From contig JACDBO010000064.1 of the NCBI GenBank assembly GCA_013694885.1, forward strand, positions 1 through 10,636: a stretch of DNA of 10,636 nucleotides. The letters run 5' to 3'. The notes beneath the pieces are model-generated. The model was given only the letters and a program-made list of their open reading frames with translations. It was not told the DNA's origin and ran no database searches. Position numbers and translations under genes: made by a program. Each line of letters begins with the position of its first letter. Position 1 is the first letter of the stretch. This stretch comes from Chloroflexia bacterium. Lineage in GTDB: Bacteria > Chloroflexota > Chloroflexia > Thermomicrobiales > UBA6265. Positions 6,111 through 10,636 of the stretch are shown here, one piece after another.

Positions 6111-6479
6111 CTACAGTACTTCCGGCGCGAGTGAGACGATGCGCATAAAGGCGCGCTCGCGCAGCTCACGACCGACCGGTCCAAAGATTCGCGTGCCGCG
6201 AGGCGCGCCGGCGGGGGTGATCAGCACCGCCGCGTTGTCGTCGAACTTGATGTGGCTGCCGTCCGGTCGCCCGTACTCGGCGGCGGTTCGCACAACCACC
6301 GCGCGCACGACTTCGCCCTTCTTGACGGCCGCGTTGGGCTGCGCCAGCTTGACCGAGGCGATGATGACGTCGCCGACTCCGCCGTACTTCGGGGCCGAGC
6401 CGCCGAGCACGCGGATACACATGATTTCCCGCGCTCCGCTGTTGTCGGCTACCTTGAGCCGGGTCTGTGGCTGAATCAC
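6111..6479 (-). CDS. rplN: 50S ribosomal protein L14
   Basis: L14 lies on the subunit interface, forms bridges to 16S rRNA and contacts L19. The 122-residue product has the exact family length and is strongly conserved: MIQPQTRLKVADNSGAREIM, then CIRVLGGS, then GDVIIASVKLAQPNAAVKKG. KFDDNAAVLIT follows, then GTRIFGPVGRELRERAFMRI and the ending SLAPEVL. The start codon is GTG at 6479, with GGAAGG about five bases upstream. No ATG in the right place competes with it. It begins the spc part of the cluster, 39 bases after rpsQ, with no visible promoter in between. Stop is TAG. Confidence 0.98.
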   Translation of the reverse strand: MIQPQTRLKVADNSGAREIMCIRVLGGSAPKYGGVGDVIIASVKLAQPNAAVKKGEVVRAVVVRTAAEYGRPDGSHIKFDDNAAVLITPAGAPRGTRIFGPVGRELRERAFMRIVSLAPEVL

Positions 6480-6518
6480 CGCTGCCTTCCTCTCGACGAT
6501 GTCCTCGGTCTGACCGTC

Positions 6519-6827
6519 CTAAAGCTGGACGGCGCGCTCCAGAATGTCGCGCACGATCCACCGCTTGGTCTTGGACAGCGGTCGTGTCTCCTCGATGCGC
6601 ACCAGGTCGCCTTCCCGGCAGGAGTTCTCCTCATCGTGCGCGTAGAACTTGCTCGTCCGGGTCATCCGCTTGTGATAGAGCGGGTGCCGCCGCACATAGT
6701 CGACCGCGACCACCACGGTCTTGTCCATCTTGTTGCTCACAACCTTGCCAACCTTCTGGGTCCGCTGTTTCTGGATCCGTTGGGGCGCCATGCTTGCGGA
6801 GCTGGTGGCTGTCTGGGTCTCGCTCAT
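6519..6827 (-). CDS. rpsQ: 30S ribosomal protein S17
   Basis: S17 is a primary 16S rRNA-binding protein with an OB fold, needed early in small-subunit assembly. The product is 102 residues with the start at 6827. A polar leader (SETQTATSSASMAPQRIQ) comes first. The core follows: VGKVVSNKMDKTVVVAVDYV, HPLYHKRMTRTSKFYAHDE, then GDLVRIEETRPLSKTKRW and the end ILERAVQL. GAGGAG lies four bases before the 6827 ATG. The alternative ATG at 6791 (MAPQRIQ) would give 90 residues, closer to usual, but has no Shine-Dalgarno sequence. The frame is also open further upstream to 6995, but that is rpmC out of frame. It follows rpmC by 26 bases. Stop is TAG. Confidence 0.96.
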   Translation of the reverse strand: MSETQTATSSASMAPQRIQKQRTQKVGKVVSNKMDKTVVVAVDYVRRHPLYHKRMTRTSKFYAHDEENSCREGDLVRIEETRPLSKTKRWIVRDILERAVQL

Positions 6828-6853
6828 AGGTCTCCTCGTCACCGACCGTGGCC

Positions 6854-7066
6854 CTAGGCCGACGCCCGTGTCGTCGCCTCCAGGGCTCGCTCGCCGCGGA
6901 TCGTATGGATCCGGGCGATGTCCTTGCGAATCTGACGTGTCCGCGAGGTGGCGCTCAACTTGCCGACGGCTTCTTGAAACCGCAGGTCGCGCCACTCAGC
7001 GTGCAGCTCCTGCAGTCGCTCTTCGAGCTGCTCCTCATTCAGCGCGCGGATTTCGGCTGGTTTCAT
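6854..7066 (-). CDS. rpmC: 50S ribosomal protein L29
   Basis: L29 is a small helical-hairpin protein next to L23 at the tunnel exit, where it helps dock nascent-chain factors. The 70-residue product shows the family pattern: MKPAEIRALNEEQLEERLQE, LRFQEAVGKLSATSRTRQIR, then KDIARIHTIRGER. The frame extends upstream to 7126, but the family start is the ATG at 7066. That ATG overlaps the rplP TGA in an ATGA quartet (7063-7066), so translation is probably coupled. The L16-L29-S17 order is standard. Stop is TAG. Confidence 0.97.
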   Translation of the reverse strand: MKPAEIRALNEEQLEERLQELHAEWRDLRFQEAVGKLSATSRTRQIRKDIARIHTIRGERALEATTRASA

Positions 7067-7509
7067 GCCACGCTCTCCTCGACCATACTTGGCGCGCCGG
7101 GGGTCTCCCGGACCAGCACTTTGCACTTCATCGGCATCTTCATCGCGGCGCGTCGCAGCGCCTCGTCAGCCTGTTCCCGCGACACACCGGACACCTCGAA
7201 GAGGATGCGGCCCGGTTTGACGACCGCGACCCAAAACTCCGGGTTGCCTTTGCCGGACCCCATTCGGGTCTCGGCCGGTTTCTGGGTTACCGGCTTGTCC
7301 GGGAAAATCCTGATCCACACCTTGCCGCCACGCTTGAGGTAGTTGGTGATCGCCCGCCGGGCGGCCTCGATCTGGCGGCTGTTGACCCACGCCGGTTCAA
7401 GGGCTTGCAAACCGAACTCACCGAAGGTGATGGCCGACCCACGATACGCCTTGCCCGTCATTCTGCCGCGCATCATCTTGCGGTATTTGGTTCGCTTCGG
7501 CATCAACAT
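7063..7509 (-). CDS. rplP: 50S ribosomal protein L16
   Basis: L16 contacts tRNA in the A site and is needed late in large-subunit assembly. The 148-residue product starts MLMPKRTKYRKMMRGRM, a typical L16 N-terminus. The signature block KPAETRMGSGKGNPEFWVAV (78-97) is followed by VKPGRILFEVSGV and the ALRRAAMKMPMKCKVLVR segment. A short tail (139-148) follows. GGAG lies about nine bases before the ATG at 7509, which supports this start over the Met two codons later. The gap to rpsC is 30 bases. It overlaps rpmC by four bases. Stop is TGA. Confidence 0.98.
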   Translation of the reverse strand: MLMPKRTKYRKMMRGRMTGKAYRGSAITFGEFGLQALEPAWVNSRQIEAARRAITNYLKRGGKVWIRIFPDKPVTQKPAETRMGSGKGNPEFWVAVVKPGRILFEVSGVSREQADEALRRAAMKMPMKCKVLVRETPGAPSMVEESVA

Positions 7510-7539
7510 GGCTATCTGCTCCGCTCGCTTCGATGCGCC

Positions 7540-8223
7540 CTAATCGCCGGCACGGGCCAGGTCGGCCGTCAGCGATGCTTCGGTGACTTCGCCCCGCGTC
7601 GAGATAATGTCGCCGTTATAGACCCAGACTTTAACGCCGATGCGGCCGTACGTCGTGCTGGCATGGACCGTGGCAAAGTCGATATCGGCCCGGATCGTGT
7701 GGAGCGGCACACGGCCGTCCTTCTCGGTCACGGTCCGGCTCATCTCCGCGCCGCCGAGCCGGCCACCGAGCCGGATTTTGACGCCTTTTGCGCCGCGCCG
7801 CATTGCCTGCTGCACCGCGTGCTTCATCGCCCGCCGGTAGGAGACGCGACGCGCGATCTGCTCGGCGATGCTTTCGGCGATCAGACGCGCATTCGTCTCG
7901 GGAACCTTGATCTCTTCGATCTTGACATTGACCTTCTTACCGACTTCTCGTTCCAGCAGCTGCCGGATGCGCTCGACGTTCGCGCCCTGTTTGCCGATGA
8001 CGATGCCCGGTTTGGACGTGTAGAGCGTCAGGTCCACCTTGTTGGCGGCTCGCTCCAGCTCGATCCGAGATATCCCGGCACGCGTCAGTTCGCCCATGAT
8101 CAACCGTCGGATCTTGAGGTCCTCGTGCAGCTGATCGGTGTAGTTTCGCTCCGCGAACCATTTCGATTCCCAATCGCTGGCCACGCCGAGGCGAAACCCG
8201 ATTGGATTGACTTTGCGCCCCAT
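7540..8223 (-). CDS. rpsC: 30S ribosomal protein S3
   Basis: S3 lies in the head of the 30S subunit at the mRNA entry channel and, with S4 and S5, forms the helicase site for mRNA unwinding. The 227-residue product begins MGRKVNPIGFRLGVASDWES. It has a type II KH domain whose GxxG is GKQG (77-80) within KPGIVIGKQGANVERIR. The C-terminal domain contains RRVSYRRAMKHAVQQAMR, RLGGRLGGAEMSR and the TYGRIGVKVWVYNGDI signature (191-206). Length is normal. The ATG follows the rplV TAG with no gap (TAGATG), so the two are likely coupled. Stop is TAG. Confidence 0.98.
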   Translation of the reverse strand: MGRKVNPIGFRLGVASDWESKWFAERNYTDQLHEDLKIRRLIMGELTRAGISRIELERAANKVDLTLYTSKPGIVIGKQGANVERIRQLLEREVGKKVNVKIEEIKVPETNARLIAESIAEQIARRVSYRRAMKHAVQQAMRRGAKGVKIRLGGRLGGAEMSRTVTEKDGRVPLHTIRADIDFATVHASTTYGRIGVKVWVYNGDIISTRGEVTEASLTADLARAGD

Positions 8224-8565
8224 CTAGCGGCCCTCTCTCTCTTCGGCGATCACGGTGATGTGGCAGGAGCGCCGGATGATGCGCCCGACCCGACCCCGTG
8301 CTTTCGGTTTGAAGCGGCGAATCTGCGGCGCGTCGTCTGCGTAGATGGCCTTGATCCAGAGTTCCTCTGGGTCGAGGTCATAGTTGTTTTCGGCGTTGGC
8401 CGATACGGAGCGCAGCAGCTTTTCGATGTCGTGTGCCGCCTTGTTCGGCGTGAACCGCATGATCTGGATGGCGTCCGTCACCTTCTTGCCGCGCACCAGG
8501 TCGACCACGAGCCGGGCCTTGCGGGGAGAGATGCGGACGCGCCGCACGCTTGCCCTGACTTCCAT
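8224..8565 (-). CDS. rplV: 50S ribosomal protein L22
   Basis: L22 lines the polypeptide exit tunnel with a long beta hairpin and touches all 23S rRNA domains. The 113-residue product has the usual length. It shows RISPRKARLVVDLVRGKKV (11-29), the ANAENNYDLDPEELWIK segment, and the hairpin region at about 80-103 (RRFKPKARGRVGRIIRRSCH), then ITVIAEE. It lies 21 bases after rpsS and abuts rpsC. Stop is TAG. Confidence 0.98.
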   Translation of the reverse strand: MEVRASVRRVRISPRKARLVVDLVRGKKVTDAIQIMRFTPNKAAHDIEKLLRSVSANAENNYDLDPEELWIKAIYADDAPQIRRFKPKARGRVGRIIRRSCHITVIAEEREGR

Positions 8566-8586
8566 AGTAGTATCGTCCCTCTCCCG

Positions 8587-8868
8587 CTAGCGGCGGACGC
8601 GGCGGTCGGCGTCCCGGCCATGCCCGCGATAGGTACGTGTCGGCGAGAACTCGCCGAGCTTGTGACCGACCATCGGCTCGGTGACGAAGACCGGGATATG
8701 CTGCCGGCCGTTGTGGACGGCTATCGTGTGGCCGACCATCCCTGGAAAGATCGTGCAGTCGCGCGCCCACGTTCTGATCACGGTGCGCTGATTCGAACGA
8801 TTGGCGGCATCGACCTTCTGTGCCAACTTGGCGTCGATGTACGGCCCTTTCTTCGAGGATCTCGACAC
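8587..8868 (-). CDS. rpsS: 30S ribosomal protein S19
   Basis: S19 binds the 16S head with S13, near the tRNAs. The 93-residue product has normal length and is highly conserved: MSRSSKKGPYIDAKLAQKV, RTWARDCTIFPGMVGHTIAV, then HNGRQHIPVFVTEPMVGHK. The C-terminal signature LGEFSPTRTYRGH (71-83) follows, then a basic tail. It follows rplB by 16 bases. Stop is TAG. Confidence 0.98.
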   Translation of the reverse strand: MSRSSKKGPYIDAKLAQKVDAANRSNQRTVIRTWARDCTIFPGMVGHTIAVHNGRQHIPVFVTEPMVGHKLGEFSPTRTYRGHGRDADRRVRR

Positions 8869-8884
8869 GTTGGTACTCCTACGC

Positions 8885-9715
8885 CTAGCGCCGCTTCTTT
8901 GGCCGGCGACGAACGATCATCGAATCGGTCCGCTTGTTGTTGCGGGTCCGCTGGAAGGCCGGCTTGCCCCACTTCGTCTTCGGCTGGCCACCGATCGGGG
9001 CCTTGCCCTCTCCGCCGCCATGCGGATGGTCTCGCGGATTCATGACCGAACCACGAACGGTGGGACGCAGACCCATGTGCCTGCTCCGGCCCGCCTTGCC
9101 GATCTGGATATTTTCGTGATCGACGTTGCCGACTTGGCCCAACGTCGCCATGCACGTTAGAAGAATCAGCCGGACCTCGCCGGAGGGCATGCGCACCTGC
9201 GCGTAGTCGCCCGTCTTCGCCATCAACTGGGCCGCCGTGCCGGCCGAGCGCACGAGCTGACCGCCCTTGCCCGGCGACAGTTCGATGTTGTGGATCTGAG
9301 TACCAGTCGGGATGTTCTGAAGTGGCAGGGCGTTCCCGGTTCGGATTGGGGCGTCTGGCCCAGAGACGACGATGTCGTCGACACGGACACCGAGCGGCGC
9401 CAGCATGTAGCGCTTCTCGCCGTCCCGGTAGAAGAGCAGCGCGATCCGTGCCGACCGGTTGGGATCGTACTCGATTGCTGCGACCCGCGCCGGCACGCCT
9501 GGCTTGTTTCGCTTGAAGTCGATGATGCGGTAGAAACGCTTGTTGCCGCCGCCCCGGTGCCGCGTGGTGATTCGGCCCCGGTTGTTGCGACCGGCATGCT
9601 TTTTCAGCGGCTCGGTCAGACGCTTCTCAGGCCGCTTCTTGGTGATCTCCTCGAACGTGCTGACACTCATCGAGCGGCGCGCCGGAGAAGTTGGCTTGTA
9701 CTTGCGAATAGGCAT
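8885..9715 (-). CDS. rplB: 50S ribosomal protein L2
   Basis: L2 is a primary 23S rRNA-binding protein near the peptidyl-transferase centre and is needed for subunit association. The 276-residue product has the standard length. It begins MPIRKYKPTSPARRSMSVST, with GRNNRGRITTRHRGGGNKR in the N-terminal region, an OB/SH3-type core, and KAGRSRHMGLRPTVRGSVMN. The catalytic-region signature HPHGGGEG is at 230-237, its first His being the counterpart of E. coli His229. The end is RRRPKKRR. The frame runs upstream to 9880, but the start at 9715 matches the family and has AAGGGA about nine bases upstream. The gap to rplW is 31 bases. Stop is TAG. Confidence 0.98.
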   Translation of the reverse strand: MPIRKYKPTSPARRSMSVSTFEEITKKRPEKRLTEPLKKHAGRNNRGRITTRHRGGGNKRFYRIIDFKRNKPGVPARVAAIEYDPNRSARIALLFYRDGEKRYMLAPLGVRVDDIVVSGPDAPIRTGNALPLQNIPTGTQIHNIELSPGKGGQLVRSAGTAAQLMAKTGDYAQVRMPSGEVRLILLTCMATLGQVGNVDHENIQIGKAGRSRHMGLRPTVRGSVMNPRDHPHGGGEGKAPIGGQPKTKWGKPAFQRTRNNKRTDSMIVRRRPKKRR

Positions 9716-9746
9716 TCCAAACGTTCCCTTCAGCCGTGCGAGCTCG

Positions 9747-10058
9747 CTAAATCTGCTCGAACAGATCGATGTGGTTCCCGGACTGGAGCGTGACGATGGC
9801 CTTTTTCCAGCCTCGCTCCGTACCGGAGATGCGGCCAAGTCCGCGCTTGACAAGCCGAGAGCGCTTCTTTGGCTTGACATTCATGGTGTTGACGGCCTTG
9901 ACGGTCACCGAAAAGGTCGCCTGCACCGCTTCCTTGATTTGAATCTTGTTTGCGTCTGGATGGACCTCAAACGAGTATTGGCCCCGCTCCATCAGCATGG
10001 TGTTTTTTTCGGTGATCAGCGGACGGCGGATCACATCTTCGATACGAATCTGCGCCAT
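9747..10058 (-). CDS. rplW: 50S ribosomal protein L23
   Basis: L23 sits at the tunnel exit and is the docking site for trigger factor, SRP and the translocon. The 103-residue product has the typical bacterial length. It shows EDVIRRPLITEKNTMLMERG (7-26), YSFEVHPDANKIQIKEAVQ, then VTVKAVNTMNVKPKKRSR in the extended loop and a C-terminal GWKKAIVTL strand. The frame is open upstream to 10166, but the start at 10058 matches the family. It lies one base after the rplD TGA, with GGAGGAGG inside the end of rplD about ten bases upstream. Stop is TAG. Confidence 0.98.
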   Translation of the reverse strand: MAQIRIEDVIRRPLITEKNTMLMERGQYSFEVHPDANKIQIKEAVQATFSVTVKAVNTMNVKPKKRSRLVKRGLGRISGTERGWKKAIVTLQSGNHIDLFEQI

Positions 10059-10059
10059 C

Positions 10060-10636
10060 TCAGGCAACCTCCTCCACCGCGGCGCCGTCAGCGGCATCCG
10101 CCTGGCGCGCCAGTTTCCACCGGCTCGGTGTTCGCTTCTCCTCCGACAACGCCCAGAGGGCCTCAATGGTCGTGCTCGTCTCCTCGGTGACGATCAGCCG
10201 CTCGTACTTGAGCACGTCTTTGACATTGACCATCGGCGCGATGATCGTCTTGGTATTCGGCAGATTCGACGCCGCCCGCTGGATGGCCTCGATTTTCTCG
10301 GGCATCACGATCAACGTCGATCGGCTGGCTGGAAACCTGTCGAGCAGTGCCTTCATGGCCTTGGTTCGCGGCTCGATCTCGCCGAGCCCGCGAATAACGG
10401 TCAACCGGCCGTCGGCCACCTTCGCTGAGAGGACCGACCGGATCGCCAGACGCCGCATCTGGCGCGGCATGTCCTTGTTGTAGCTGCGCGGGTGCGGTCC
10501 CCAGACGACACCGCCGCCCTTCCACTGCGGCGCGCGGATCGTGCCCTGGCGCGCGCGCCCGGTACCCTTCTGCCGCCACGGCTTGGCGCCACCGCCGCGA
10601 ACCTCGCCGCGCGTCTTGGTCTGCGCTGTGCCGAGC
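10060..10636 (-). CDS. rplD: 50S ribosomal protein L4, 5' end cut by window
   Basis: L4 nucleates large-subunit assembly and lines the exit tunnel with a long loop. In E. coli it also represses the S10 operon. The visible part is 191 residues in a frame that stays open to the window edge. It begins inside the tunnel loop: TKTRGEVRGGGAKPWRQKGT (7-26), then GRARQGTIRAPQWKGGGVVW, then GPHPRSYNKDMPRQMRR. The C-terminal globular domain contains NVKDVLKYERLIVTEE. About 40-50 N-terminal residues should lie beyond position 10636. The C-terminus runs about 25-30 residues past the usual end, with a tail rich in Ala, Glu and Asp. It ends TGA, one base before rplW. Confidence 0.97.
   Translation of the reverse strand, partial: LGTAQTKTRGEVRGGGAKPWRQKGTGRARQGTIRAPQWKGGGVVWGPHPRSYNKDMPRQMRRLAIRSVLSAKVADGRLTVIRGLGEIEPRTKAMKALLDRFPASRSTLIVMPEKIEAIQRAASNLPNTKTIIAPMVNVKDVLKYERLIVTEETSTTIEALWALSEEKRTPSRWKLARQADAADGAAVEEVA

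Noticed and set aside
6480..6518. Possible separate promoter between the S10 and spc parts
   Set aside because: The 39 bases show only the rplN Shine-Dalgarno sequence. I see no -10/-35 pair, so the two parts are probably cotranscribed.
6721..9045. A very long (774-codon) open frame on the plus strand opposite rpsQ to rplB
   Set aside because: It is exactly antisense to eight intact conserved genes. GC-rich codon use on the real strand, together with TAG-poor antisense frames, readily makes such shadows. Its translation shows no recognisable domain.
9738..9747. Palindrome GCGAGCTCGC at the rplW stop, sharing CGAGCTCG with the secY-adk hairpin
   Set aside because: The shared core is only eight bases and the flanking arms do not pair, so it is likely coincidence rather than a repeated site.
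1..10636. Search for an undescribed system, mobile element, CRISPR array or RNA gene
   Set aside because: Every stretch is accounted for by conserved ribosomal-protein genes, secY and adk or by short gaps. No direct repeats, transposase, tRNA-like or accessory genes were seen.

Overview
The window is a slice of a bacterial chromosome carrying the conserved S10-spc ribosomal-protein cluster, read entirely from the minus strand (high to low coordinates). In transcription order it holds rplD (5' end cut off by the window), rplW, rplB, rpsS, rplV, rpsC, rplP, rpmC, rpsQ, rplN, rplX, rplE, rpsN (zinc-binding short form), rpsH, rplF, rplR, rpsE, rpmD, rplO, secY and adk (3' end cut off by the window). 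All 21 genes are in the canonical bacterial order and the complete ones are open from start to stop. No tRNA, rRNA, CRISPR, phage, insertion sequence or accessory gene is visible.

The organism is a GC-rich bacterium (estimated by eye at about 60% or a little more). Gln in the adenylate kinase P-loop (GAQGSGKGTQ), a zinc-type LID in that enzyme, a short S14 with four Cys, and the general character of L24, L18 and S17 suggest Chloroflexota, possibly the Thermomicrobia side. This is recognition from memory, not a search, and is held with modest confidence.

Region by region: 6480-10636 is the S10-operon part (L4 to S17), which builds the tunnel exit, the peptidyl-transferase surroundings and the small-subunit head. 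1837-6479 is the spc part (L14 to L15). 1-1834 holds the translocon channel SecY and adenylate kinase. Genes are packed tightly: four-base ATGA overlaps at rplP/rpmC and rpsE/rpmD, abutting rplV/rpsC, gaps of 1-2 bases at rplD/rplW and rplO/secY, and otherwise gaps of about 12-46 bases. Nearly every start has a purine-rich Shine-Dalgarno sequence. No promoter is visible; the operon promoter probably lies beyond position 10636.

Only two gaps are clearly larger than the rest, and both contain RNA structure that I derived by hand. The 138-base rplX-rplE gap (5637-5774) can fold into a 16-bp interrupted hairpin plus a second short perfect hairpin just ahead of the rplE Shine-Dalgarno sequence. 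This is the position where Escherichia coli S8 represses its spc operon. The 74-base secY-adk gap contains a 34-base hairpin beginning six bases after the secY stop.

Other oddities are strong use of TAG as stop (16 of 20 visible stops) and long non-canonical C-terminal tails on S5, L15 and probably L4. Apart from these, the region is ordinary housekeeping DNA. I see no sign of a novel multi-gene system.
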